Shown: in pieces, positions 39,953-50,436 of the stretch
Numbering within the stretch: the stretch's first letter is position 1
Layout of the letters: each line of letters begins with the position of its first letter
Assembly (NCBI GenBank): GCA_026874595.1
Contig: CM049306.1
Coordinates: 56,479,519 to 56,543,518, forward strand
Origin: Sipunculus nudus
Lineage: Eukaryota > Annelida > Sipuncula > Golfingiida > Sipunculidae
Length of the DNA: 64,000 nt
Direction: 5' to 3'
Notes under the pieces: generated by a model
Told to the model about the DNA's origin: nothing
The model's database searches: none
Seen by the model: the letters and a program-made list of their open reading frames with translations, nothing else
Program-made: the position numbers and the translations under genes

Positions 39953-42207
39953 CTTGGTTTTAAATATTTTTCCAAGGCGTATGTATGTTTTCCTGATTAT
40001 CACGAAGGGATTCTGTCAGTGGTATCTTTTCTATGCATACAAATACAAGGTTATTACCTGGGATAACCTTGTTATAACCAGGACATTATTCCAAACAAGG
40101 CATTCCCAGATTTCTGACAAATTCCTAATGTTAATTATGATTAAGTATAGTTGTTGTGCCTGTTAGAAACACGTACTGTGCTTTAGAGGTTCAAAAGACA
40201 AGACAAGAAATTCAAAGGAGGCGTCTTCAGTAGATAGGAGTTGTGCAGTAATAAGCCAGCCTCTCTGCAGACTATTGATTTTATGGACATAGTGTCTTGC
40301 AGTAGATGAAATTACCTGTTTTTTTCATTTTCTCTTCTCTGGGACTCTGCACGACAAGCAACAATTTCTGGGAGGATCAGCTCGTGGGCTGGTCTGCGGC
40401 TTTGATGTGACAGGCTTTAGGTTACTTACGGTAATAGGAACATGTGTACAAATTTACAAGTAGCATTCTACGACCTTATTGTCAACCATACATAAGCAGT
40501 GTCTGAGTCTGCTTAATCAGATTTTGCTTATATTATTAAACTGACTGATAAATTGACAACAACTTTCACTCATGATGAAGATTTTCAGTTACCTATTTAC
40601 ATGACAGAATATTGAACCGTCTGTACATGAATCCATTGTCCTTCTCTTATTTATCATAGTTCCTTTTGTGACCTTTATTTGATCATATTTTTGTATGTTA
40701 AGACAGCCAGAAACTGCTTATTTTTTTATTTATCTTTATTGTCACCTTCTGATTTATTGAGTGTAAATTAGTCAAAACATGTCAGTTTCTCAAGTTATGA
40801 CTGTATAGATTGCCTTGAATGTTGATATACCTTAGAGATTGCTTACCTGTAAATTGTCCAGGGATCAGTTGTCCTCATGTTACAAACTAGAGTCTGTTGT
40901 TAACACAGGCTTACTGTGAAAACACCTGGAACAGATATATAATTATTTTCAGCACATACACGATGTGCATTAAAAATCGCAAAACATGTCAGTTATCAAC
41001 CAGTGTTCACCAATCATTAATTGATCAATAAAAGTAAGGCTTGCTGTTGGGAGAAATTTTGTGTTGATTTTCAGCCTATGAATAATCAATAAAAAGTCAA
41101 TTTTTCAATGACAAGAGAATGGAATTATATGCCTGGCAGCAATGAAGCTCTACTAGTGCAATCCTAGAAGAAGAATCATATTACCCTGATGAAGTCTGGA
41201 AAAATCTGTTTCAACTGTACTTGAAGGATTGTCTCCCCTCCCTTGGAGGGAGCCATATAGTGTTTGGTCCCATCAGCGTCTATAAAGTCGGCATCTGTGT
41301 CATTTCTCGTGAATGTGATATCTGTTGAACCACTGAATATTTTGTCATGAAATTTTATGTTGGAATTTTTCTATCAATATCTCTGACAAGTAAGAAAACT
41401 TAGGTCATTGACCTTCATCTTCAAGGTCAAATAAGCCAAAGAAAGTTCGGAAACCAAGGAGTTAAAAAATTTGTTATCTTCATTACTTGATCATTATGGT
41501 CAAATATGTGGAATATATGATTCTTGTAAACATAATAAATTTTGGAGTAGGGCATATATAACTCTTCCTGGTTTTTCTTGAAGTATTTTTGCCTGGTGTC
41601 AGAGGAGTTTCCATGTTTGCCGCCAGAAGTCTTATCTCTTCCCTATAATGGGTGCATGTACCGGTCAAATTGACCATAGATTGTTGTTTGAATTTCGGTT
41701 TGTGTTTCATTGATAATATATTTAATGCTTCTGTAAATATTTCTATTATCTTACATGAATGTCTGTGTCCATGCATGAGGGACACCAAATATTCTCGATT
41801 CGTCATTTATTATTAAAGCTGATCACCGATCCTAATAAACGCTACACAAACAGTCAGCAGTGGGATGCTAACACTATTACTGCTGTCAAGCTAGATAAAA
41901 GTAGTACCGCCTGATACAAGCAGTTCAGCTTGGTACAGTGAAAGTATACCTCATGGATATGTGAACAGAACTGCTCAAATACGTTTTGGGACATATTTCT
42001 TGTGTAGCATGAAGACAACAAATAATGGTGTCAAGCAGTACAATTTGTAGCTACTGTCGAGCCAAATTACGCTCAGTGAATTCATTTTTGAAGTGCTTTT
42101 AAGTGCATACCCACTGTTACCAAAACCACTCAGTTGAAAATAGTATTTACTCTTGTCCACAACAATATATTCTGAAATATTTCCAGCAGTAAATGTCACA
42201 TACAGGT

Positions 42208-42570
42208 ACATACCAGGTTGGAAACACTTCAATGCGCTGAGTCAAACTGAATCGGTTGAAAGTCGGACGGAAAGTGTCATGAAAAAGAATTACAAAGTGC
42301 CGTCATATGTACCAGCCCCCCCCCCCCCCCCCCCCCCCCCCCCCGTTTCTCGGTGGAACCAGTATTACCAGTTGTCCACGGTATACAGTAAAGGGAAGAG
42401 CCACCCGTGTTCAGTTTAAACTAGGTCAGAAACGCTTGAATATGCTTTGTTGAGCTGAATCAGTTGAATTTTTGACGGGAGGAAAGCGTCATGAAAATGA
42501 ATTATGCAGTGTTACCAGTTGTACGCAGAGAACAGTTCATGGAAGAGCCACCCGTTTTAAGAGGGACACA
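42208..42570 (+). repeat. Two-copy tandem duplication, about 208-bp unit
   Basis: The first copy holds 'GAATCGGTTGAA' then 'GGAAAGTGTCATGAAAAAGAATTA'-like sequence, and the second 'GAATCAGTTGAA' then 'GGAAAGCGTCATGAAAATGAATTA'-like sequence, offset by about 208 bases. Both are followed by 'ACCAGTTGT(C/A)C' and 'GGAAGAGCCACCCGT'. The first copy has been expanded by a poly-C run. The 88-codon frame across this region is a by-product, its proline run being the C tract. Confidence 0.75.
42316..42344. repeat. Homopolymer C tract, 29 bases
   Basis: Twenty-nine uninterrupted C residues. It is inside the first unit of the 208-bp duplication and absent from the second unit, so it arose after the duplication. 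Its length should be treated as uncertain because such runs are error-prone in sequencing. Confidence 0.9.
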
Positions 42571-42884
42571 ACGTTACCAACAACACGCGGTGTAAAATAG
42601 ATGGAACATCTACATGAAAAACCTGGGTACATGGTTTCGAGAGGCCCACGCGGACAGATTCTTGTGGACAACTGCAATCTTTCGCTGTGATTCCCCGTTA
42701 ATTCTTTTTATGGTGCATGATTGGGGAGATTGCGCATGTACCATATCCCTATGACATTTCGTAAACACAATCCGTGCACTGGTGATGTTTTCAATTTTGT
42801 CCCTAAGCAGTGACCAACAGGTTTTTTGTTTCAGCGTGTTCTATTTTTTAGTGTGTCTGATGAGCCTGATTATGTAAATTTTTA

Positions 42885-42990
42885 ATAAACGCCGGCCTTA
42901 AATAGAGGCCGGCCTTGTTTAGACGCTGGGTTAAAGCAGGGTTTGAAAAAAATAAACGCCCGGGTGTCTATTCAAGGAAATACGGTATAT
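42885..42990. repeat. Repeat fragment with AATAAACGCC and GGCCGGCC motifs
   Basis: AATAAACGCCGGCC is followed by AAATAGAGGCCGGCC, TTTAGACGCTGGG and a second AATAAACGCCCGGG, ending TCTATTCAAGGAAATACGGT. The paired AAGGCCGGC/GCCGGCCTT segments form an inverted repeat. This looks like one end of a DNA-transposon-derived repeat; the opposite end was not found nearby. Confidence 0.5.
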
Positions 42991-44139
42991 GTCAATATAT
43001 TGTGCCAGCCATACTAGGCACTGCTTCTGTCATGTATTGGGCTAACAGTGCATACATTCAGAGCAACCAGTCAATGTGAAGTAATAGTGGTTGTTTAAGG
43101 ACTCCGGGGTAAAGCTTGACCAGCAGTCAACAGTCCTGTAATTTCCCCAAGGAGAGTTGTCAGTGGTGTAAAGTGGCTGTGTTATCAGCAATATCAGGGC
43201 TGCAGTGTTATGTATTCTACTGTTGATACTGGTTTAGTTACATGGTCAGTGACTGTATTGATTAAAGGTCTAGGAGCTTTTACCATGAGCCTTGTGGATA
43301 ATGTCTCCTCCCCCTCATGTACTTAACATATATCACCTGACGGCATTTTCAGCATTCAGGGTAATGCTGCAGCGAAAGATGACGTTATCCAAGCACTCTT
43401 TTATGCCAAATTATGGTGCAGCTACACTGAACACAGCCAGTCTTAATTTTCATAAATCATCGAAAATACAAAAAGATGACAACATTGCTACTTAAATACC
43501 CTTCTTCTCTCATATTTTGAGTCAGGTTTTGTACAGAAGACATTTTGGCATGTTATATTATTTTCTGATGATTTAGGACTGGGGATATTTTAAAGATCCT
43601 ACATGTATCATGCTGTATGTCTCATTTAAAGAGCAGTTGCCAAGGCTTCTTTTGTCTGCTGTGTGTGTTTGGATGTGGATACTTACAGATATAAGGCAAA
43701 TTAGGTAAAGAAACTGACACCCTGCGACATTCCTGGAAGACTTTATTGGTGCAATTGTCCATAAGAAAAATCAGTTTGATTGCCTTTTACATAAGCATGG
43801 CACGGATAACTTGCAAATCTCTGCTCAGTCTCCATTTAATTGAGTTAAGGATCCAGGCTGAATAAAAAAATATTCCAGCCAGACTCCACTGTTAATTAAC
43901 TGCAGAATTTAAATAATATATTCTGAATGTAACATATAATCTGGAAAGAATTCCCAGCAACTAATGCTTTCAAGGAAGGAAGAAGGGGAGGATATTTTAA
44001 ATAAATTGATTTGTTATGCTCAGGTGAAAGTTGGTTGATATTAAAGACATTGACAGGAAAGTAGCTGTTTAGGTCAAGATACTGACACCCTGTGACATTA
44101 AGGAGGACTAAGATATTGAAAATGAGTATAATAGTAGAG

Positions 44140-44290
44140 TACTAAATGGCTATGGAGAAAATAGCACAGGTCTATATGGCTCTGGTGAAAATAGCAGAGG
44201 TCTTAAAATGTGGTTATGGTGAAAATAGCAGGGGTCTTAAAGTGGCTATGGTGAAAATAACAGAGGTCAAAATGGCAGATCTAACAAAAT
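44140..44290 (+). repeat. Minisatellite, about 35-bp unit, four to five copies
   Basis: Units of 'TGGCTATGGTGAAAATAGCA' followed by 'GAGGTCTTAAAA' repeat with small changes. The array lies about 590 bases before the acidic-linker exon. Confidence 0.8.
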
Positions 44291-44876
44291 GGTACTGTTA
44301 GAAATAAATGGCACTTGGTAAATGTCAAAATAGCAAAAGAATTGTATATTACATTTTACAGCATGTTTGTCTGTGTTTTTATTTATACATGTGGGCATAC
44401 TAAATGTCAGATAATTTTGTACTAGGTAATTACTTTTGGTGTCTGCATATTTAATAAATTAACAAAATTACAATTTTTTCTGTTCAGTCTGTTGGTTCCT
44501 TGTTTGCCGGTTTGCCTGAATTATTGAAATCTGCCAGTTCTTTTACTTCAATTTCTTTGTATCCTCAGGGAACACTATATCACATGTAAACATATATTGT
44601 TTGGCAAGTTAGATACGATTTGCTGACATTTTAAATTACATATATTCTGGTCATTTTAAATTACCGATCTCATGGTATATTTTGCCATATATGTGCTGCT
44701 CGACTGTAGCGGGGTCCTATATATTTCCAATTTTGTACACAAAAAAGGGAAAGAAGGGGCAAAAAAGGTTTGATTGATATGATATTTTGTGAGGCTTGGG
44801 AGATATAACTAAGATACATGTGTTATTATATCGAACTTTGGGGAAACATTACCAAGATCTATATATCCTGTTTCAG

Positions 44877-44929
44877 TATCTGCGGAGAGGTACGACCCAG
44901 AGCAGGACGAAGAAGATGAAGAGGAGAAG
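44877..44929 (+). CDS. PRKAR2: PRKAR2 internal exon: acidic linker after the inhibitor site
   Basis: This exon continues the RII linker. Joined to the previous exon it reads VSAERYDPEQDEEDEEEK, matching the family pattern in which the inhibitor serine is followed by an 'SxAExYxPE' motif and a run of Asp/Glu. The acidic run is typical of the flexible linker between the dimerization/docking domain and the first cAMP-binding domain. The acceptor is TTTCAG at 44871-44876 and the donor is AAG|GTAAGT at 44929/44930. The exon is 53 nt: two bases complete the split Val codon and 17 codons follow, so it leaves in phase 0. It lies about 35 kb from the preceding exon and 623 bases from the next. Its donor region shares the 13-mer GTAAGTCACATGA with the donor of the following exon. 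Confidence 0.95.
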
Positions 44930-45552
44930 GTAAGTCACATGACCTTATCACAACATTCATAACGCTTGGGTGACAGGGCTGGTTCCACAAATACATTCAG
45001 CGGAGAAGATTTATAGTAACGCTAATTCAATATTGCCGGGATGCAACGTTCAGTGTGGGCATAGCCTCTGAATGGGACATTTATTTGATAAAATGTTATT
45101 AGTTTTCTCTTTTTATGTATTTATGATATAAGACGGAGGATAGACTTTGTATGAACATTTAATATATTACTTCTGTTACTATTTTCTGGTGATAATACAA
45201 AAAAATGTATTCCTGTAGATAGTTTTCACATCAAATTTCTCAATATAAGAAAAAGAGGCAAAATTGTTATGGAATATGGGTGAGGGGTGTTTATAATGAT
45301 ATAAATATATTAGATTAATGTATTAATTTATTTTTATTAATATTGCTATTTTCATATATTAACAAGATATAAAAGGTTAAAATCACATATTTATATACTA
45401 TATAATATACCTTGTTCTTAGATGGTGGTACACTATTTAGCTGCAGATGTTTGTAAGTCAATACAGAATGTGTTATTAATCATATCATAAGAAAGTATGA
45501 CCTGTTGTAATGTTGTAATGTCTATAGGGTGATTGTGACTGTTTAATCCCAG
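44930..45552 (+). other. PRKAR2: PRKAR2 short intron (623 bases)
   Basis: Bounded by GTAAGT at 44930 and CCCAG ending at 45552, phase 0. The centre is very AT-rich (45290-45420) and no mobile element was recognised. It is more than fifty times shorter than the intron before it. Confidence 0.9.
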
Positions 45553-45636
45553 GTTGTCCATCCCAAGTCGGATGAACAGAGAGAAAGATTGAATGAAGCT
45601 GTGAAGCACATCCTCCTCTTCAGATCTCTAGAATCG
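45553..45636 (+). CDS. PRKAR2: PRKAR2 internal exon: start of cAMP-binding domain A
   Basis: This exon encodes 28 residues in one phase-0 block, beginning VVHPKSDEQRERL and ending HILLFRSLES. The 'hPKxDEQRxRL...ILLFRSLE' pattern is a hallmark of PKA RII. It is the helical lead-in to cyclic-nucleotide-binding domain A, which contacts the catalytic subunit in the inactive holoenzyme. The acceptor is CCCAG at 45548-45552 and the donor is TCG|GTAAGT at 45636/45637. The length (84 nt) and both phases fit the preceding exon exactly. The family sequence should continue with the phosphate-binding cassettes of domains A and B, but I found no matching exon in the remaining 18.4 kb, so they probably lie past the window end. 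A SINE begins only 24 bases after the donor, and a degraded copy of this exon's end lies 670 bases downstream. Confidence 0.95.
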
Positions 45637-45660
45637 GTAAGTCACATGATTTATGCTTTT

Positions 45661-46050
45661 GTGGTCTAAAGATAGAGTGCAGGGCTCAAAGCTTGGAGGT
45701 AGAGTGTAGGGCTCAGAGTGTAGGGCTTAAAGCTCAGAGATAGTGCTGGGCTCAAAGCTTGGAGATCATGAGTTTGAATCTCAGCTGAGGAGCTGAGAGA
45801 TTTTTCATGGTCTTCCCCCACCCAGGGTGAGCACTCTGCCAGCCTAATTGGAAGACTGTGCCACAGAGTCTTTGTTTAAGTCACAAACAAGTTCACCTTT
45901 CAGGGATTCTGCGGTGTAATGACCCAGCAGTAGGGATGAATACACATGCATGACCCGCAGGTGCTTTACACTGAGTCTGGTTGATGCCAGGATAATTATG
46001 TGTCACCGAGCCATTACTTAATCCAAAACCAATTGAAATTGTTCAGATGT
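45661..46050 (+). mobile_element. tRNA-derived SINE, copy 2, next to a splice donor
   Basis: Same family as 4510-4850. It has an A-box-like GTGGTCTAAAGATAG at 45661, a B-box-like GAGTTTGAATCTC at 45770-45782 and the shared body CCCCCACCCAGGGTGAGCAC. The head is enlarged: the GCAGGGCTCAAAGCTTGGAG segment is present about three times in degenerate form between 45678 and 45765, whereas copy 1 has it once. It starts 24 bases after the donor of the RII exon and runs in the sense direction of the gene. Confidence 0.82.
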
Positions 46051-46287
46051 AGGCCTTACATACATAGTAAAGCTAGCATTTTAAACAAAAGTAGTTGCCT
46101 CTACCAAAAAAGAAATATTAAACAAAACAAGAAAAAGTCAATTGATATATAAATCTAAAATTCTCTTTCTTGAGATCTGTGTAAATCGTTAATCCACATA
46201 ATCTTTAAATCTAACATCCATGTGTTTATATCAGTGTTATTAAAAATTCTGAAACTATGAATTCAGTTTTCATGAGACCAATTCTAT

Positions 46288-46325
46288 TTTTAGATCTCTA
46301 AAATAAGTAAGTCACATATTTGCTT
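46288..46325 (+). pseudogene. Decayed duplicate of the RII exon 3' end and donor
   Basis: AGATCTCTAAAATAAGTAAG followed by TCACATATTTGCTT mirrors the real exon/intron junction AGATCTCTAGAATCGGTAAG then TCACATGATTT at 45622, 670 bases upstream. The coding side beyond AGATCTCTA is not preserved, so it is not a usable exon, but a consensus GTAAGT donor remains at 46307-46312. It could be a relic of a local tandem duplication. Similarity is confined to about 35 bases, so chance cannot be excluded. Confidence 0.4.
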
Positions 46326-46706
46326 CATCTAAGAGATGTCAAGGGTTTACCTTTCATTGTGGTCCCCCATACATTAGTCTTTAGACCAGACACATAAACT
46401 GTTGGTCAGTATTATCCTTCCAGACCCCTGAAAATTAGTCTTCATCAAATAAAGAGTTCATTTCTTTTATTATGGCCTCCACCAAACACTAGCCTGTCAT
46501 AGTATATTAATAAGGACCAAGTCTCACAAGGAAGACAATCTTAGCTAGAATTACTGGATGAACTGTCCGCCATGCACTCTCACTTGAAGTAAGTCATTGC
46601 ATGCTACATTTATGGTTCCACTGACTATTAGTTTATTTTAACTTTAGACCAATCAGACTCCCAACCATGAAGGGTATACAGGGTGGAAAAATATCAACAA
46701 TAAGGG

Positions 46707-47033
46707 AAAAAAAAAGTATGGTTCTCAGGCACCACCTGTACGTGTCAGTTTAAACCCCCTGCATCAAAACTTTTTAGTTTGATTTAAAAAAAAAAACTTA
46801 CCAATTTTGAGCTCCAGCCCCTCAGACATTTCTTACAAGAAGATATAATAGTACAATTTTGATCAGATTTCCTTTGTTATATAGTGCTTAGCAAAAAATA
46901 TCTGTTATTATCATGCTTTTCCCTGATCATATGACATTTTTTTATTGGAACATACAGAAAAAAAGGAAAAAAAAAAATTGCCCACCTGCATTGATTTATG
47001 AAAAAAGTGCCCGAGAACCATACCTTTTTTTTT
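46707..47033. mobile_element. Candidate MITE bounded by GTATGGTTCTCAGGCAC inverted repeats
   Basis: The left arm GTATGGTTCTCAGGCAC (46716-46732) is preceded by a run of A. The right arm GTGCCCGAGAACCATAC (47007-47023) is followed by CTTTTTTTTT. The arms are inverted with one mismatch. A third copy of the arm stands alone at 60604-60620, so the motif is part of a dispersed family. A target-site duplication was not identified. Confidence 0.45.
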
Positions 47034-48893
47034 CCTAATGGTAATTGTAGTGAATGCAATACCTCAGCTTTAAGTGCAAATCAAAGTGACCATGTGTGTT
47101 GTTGTAGCTGTCTCACACACAAAAGCAGAACTTTTGGCCTGTTTATGAGCTGTAATGATAATGGTTGTTTTTATTATTCAGATATTCACTATTAAAGTGT
47201 AACTAATGGGCACCACATTCTCTCTTACTTTTAACTTTTCCCTTGGATCTGATGGACTACCAGCTCTATGTAAAAACAGTCGCACAAAATACCATAAGTA
47301 CATTTTAGTAACGTTAATAATTTTTCAAGGCCAAAAGGTAAATCAAGCATTCTATCCAGCCAGACCCTTGAAATATGTTTATAGGCATTGGCTGATGGAC
47401 TATAAATTAAATTGACCTTACTAAGAGCCCTGTAATTTCCTAGAAATCCAAGCATGTTCTTGTCCTTTTTGACCCCAAAATCAGTATTTTCACAAAACCA
47501 CAATTCCATCCACACACATTATTAAAGACATACTGCTTTAAAAATTTTTCCTTACGAGATCTATTTTTCACTTAGCTGACTGAAAGTCATCGAAGGATTA
47601 GTGATATGAAGCTTATATTAGAACAATTCATATCAAGGTAGATGGATTTGTCATTATCAATAAGCTCCTAGGTAGTCAGGAACACACTTTGGCGTCCTCC
47701 AGAGCAACAAATTAAGGAAGATTGATGGGTGAGTTGGCCAGACACTTACCAGAGTACAGGAGGCTTACTAGATTTGCTCCCTGTTGGACTTTGTGATCAT
47801 ATTATATGGATCTAGGGGGATCTTCATGAGTGACATTCATACAGTGTAAAAGCCCACAAAGTGATTCAAGAGCAGAAATAAATGGCCACATGTTGTTATC
47901 CAGGCTAAGTTGTGAAATATATACACTGAGGGATGCTTTTTACTGAATACTTTATGATTAGGACATCTTGTACTATTATGGTACAACCTGCAGTACCTTT
48001 TCAAGATACAAGGTTGCTGTACACTTTATTTTATCACACACAGTTACACTGCCTGTATCACACACTTACCATAATGACATGCTGAACTCTTGGCAAAACA
48101 GTCTGTACATTTAAAGACACTTCGAAGTGATTGTGCAATTGGGTTTATGGTATTATTCAGAATTATCACTTTCAAACTGCAATACCAGATAAATTTAACA
48201 TCAGGAATTATAGCATATTAATGAAAAATTTCAGCTTAATATACAAAATTATAAGACAATGATTTTTACAAACAACCTGATTTGTTCGGATTTGTAATTA
48301 TTTTGGTAAGGGCTCATTTAAATTTACATGACATTAAAGTTAATGAAAATTTGCTAAGTCAGAGTTGAAATTTTCAAAGTCTAAATTCAAATGAAGTTTT
48401 GAATAACCAATAGTTAGATTAACAACATCTTATTGTTTTAACTTGTTAAGATGATTGAGAATATGTCTTATTTGATACGGATCTGCATTTATCATGTGCT
48501 GTTTAAGATGAACATCTTGAGCTCACGCTGGTACAGTACAGGTAATCTCATACATCCACTAGAAAACTACATGTTTGTTGCATATTTTTTTTTATATTTC
48601 TTCATATTAATGCTCACACTGAAGCCTAGGTGAAGTACTGTTCAGATCCTTCCAATTACATTTGAGGAAAAAGTAAAGCACTTTACCTTCATTGTTTTGT
48701 CATTGGTATCCCTTTACGCCAGGGTTTTCTATCACCATAGCAACAATGTGCTGAAATCTTAATACAAGGCACATAGGCTTCAAACCAGCCAGTTACTGGC
48801 TTATATTTAAACTGGCCTTTGCTATTGACTAATCAAATCTGTATTTTAGACATAATTTCAGTAGAGAAAAAATCATTACAATACATAATAATT

Positions 48894-50364
48894 GTATCCG
48901 TCAAAACGAAGTTTTGTGGATACTATGTTTTTGACTGGGTTCCGCCACCGCTGCCGCCGCCACCATGTTTGTTTCCGGAGTACTCCTCTGAGACTACTGG
49001 ATGGATTTTTCCGAAACTTACACCAATCATCGAGTCACATGTCAACTGGTGCCTAACCTATTGGCGTTGACCTCTGACCTTTCCTCTCTGCCCAGCATCC
49101 ATTTGTGTGTCTGTTTCCGCACATAAACCCACGTATCTCTAGAACCGTTTGACCGATCAGGAAAAAAAAAAATTTGTACAAATGTAACCCTTGGATAGCT
49201 TTATAACATACACAAAAAATGATGGCGCCACCTGCAACCATGTTGGACATGCACAGTGTCCATCTGTTCGTCTGCCTTGGATTAAAATCACTCATATCTC
49301 TGCAGTGGTTTGACTAATTCACCTGAAATTCGGCATGCATATACATCCTGGATGGCTTTCTTGATTTTATGACAGGTGGCGCCACCTGCATTCACATTTA
49401 CGCTGCAGACATCCAAGCTCATATCTCGGGAACTGTTTGACCAATTTGGCCAACATTTTGCATGTGTATAAATCTCACATAGCTCTTTATCATATAGAAA
49501 AACTGGTGGCGCGACCTGCAGCCATTTTTGCACAACGTCCGTCTGTTGGTTTGCTGTGGGATAAAATCACTCCTATCTCGGCAGTGGTTTGACATATCTG
49601 CCTAAAATTTTGCAGGTTTATACATCCTGGGCAGCTCTCTTGATTTTATGACAGGTGGCACCACCTACATTCTAGTTTATGCTGCACACATCCAAGCTCA
49701 TATCTTGGGAAAGGTTTCAGCGATTGGGCCAAAATTTTGCATGTTTATAGATCTCACATAGCTCTATATCATACGCAAATCTATTGGCGCCACCTACAAC
49801 CATTTTTGCACAGCATCTGTCTGTTTATCTGCCGTGGGATAAAATCACTCATATCTTGCCAGTGGTTTGACATATCTGCCTAAAATTTTGCAGGTTTATA
49901 CATCCTGGACAGTTTGATTTTATGACAGGTGGCGCCACCTACATTCTAGATTAGTCTGCAGACATCAAAGCTCATATCTCAGGAACCGTTTGACTGTTGG
50001 GCCAAAGTTTTTCATGTGTATAGATCTCACATAGCTCTTTATCATATGCAAAACTGGTGGCGCCACCTGCAGCCATTTTTGCACAGTGTCCGTCTGTTTG
50101 TCTGCCATGGGCTAAAATCACTCATATACATGTAGTGGCTTTAACTTGTATGCCTTAAAGTATGCATATGTATACAACTTGGACAGCTTTCTGGATTTTG
50201 TGGTAGATGGTGCAACCTACATACACATTTTGGCTGCAGACATCCATACTAATATGCAACACTTCACTCTATTTCCCGTTGCCACTCAATCCATGCCTCA
50301 CTTCATTGTTCCACTCTGATTTTGGCGGATACACATAGTAGCTTGTCGACTATCCATATTCTAG
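48894..50364 (+). mobile_element. Helitron-like non-autonomous element with dimeric tandem core
   Basis: The proposed 5' end is a strong hairpin, GTATCCGTCAAAAC-GAA-GTTTTGTGGATAC (48894-48923). The proposed 3' end has a stem GGATA...TATCC a few bases before CTAG|T (50361-50364 then T), the terminal pattern of rolling-circle (Helitron) transposons. Between them is a roughly 280-bp tandem array. Such 'pearl'-like elements with tandem cores are known in bivalves. No Rep/helicase coding was seen, so it would be mobilised in trans. The exact 5' boundary is inferred. Confidence 0.6.
49085..50240 (+). repeat. Higher-order tandem array: about 280-bp dimers of 130-150-bp half-units
   Basis: A GGTGGCGCCACCT-type box recurs near 49223, 49375, 49507, 49657, 49785, 49930, 50057 and 50209. 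Alternate boxes are followed by 'GCAGCCATTTTTGCACAG...GTCCGTCTGTTTGTCTGCC' or by 'ACATTCTAG/ATTCACATTT...GACATCCAAGCTCATATCTC'. Hence the repeat is an A-B dimer, present about four times. Half-units share 'TCATATCTCGG.A..GTTTGAC' and 'AAAATTTTGCA', so the dimer itself arose by duplication. Confidence 0.88.
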
Positions 50365-50415
50365 TTCTTTCATTTTGTCAACATTATAAGTGGGTAATGG
50401 CATTTAATTCAAACC

Positions 50416-50436
50416 AGAGAGAGAGAGAGAGAGAGA
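50416..50436. repeat. (AG)n microsatellite
   Basis: A 21-base AG dinucleotide run followed by a G-rich AAGGGGGAGGGGG tract, about 50 bases after the Helitron-like end. Confidence 0.9.

Larger units (their letters stand above)
9905..44876 (+). other. PRKAR2: PRKAR2 giant intron (34,972 bases)
   Basis: Bounded by a GTAAGG donor at 9905 and a TTTCAG acceptor ending at 44876. It interrupts the codon after the inhibitor serine (phase 1). It contains several recognisable mobile elements and tandem arrays, listed separately. Stretches where I see nothing specific include 12200-17640, 18620-20160, 20570-22700, 23450-26150, 26360-30500, 31370-34280, 35000-35660, 36540-39900, 39960-42200 and 43000-44130. 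These are AT-rich sequence with simple repeats and no supported gene. The length alone suggests an organism with a large, transposon-expanded genome. Confidence 0.9.

Noticed and set aside
42153-42419. 88-codon frame with a proline run
   Set aside because: The prolines are just the 29-base C tract inside a two-copy repeat; there is no sign of a coding exon.
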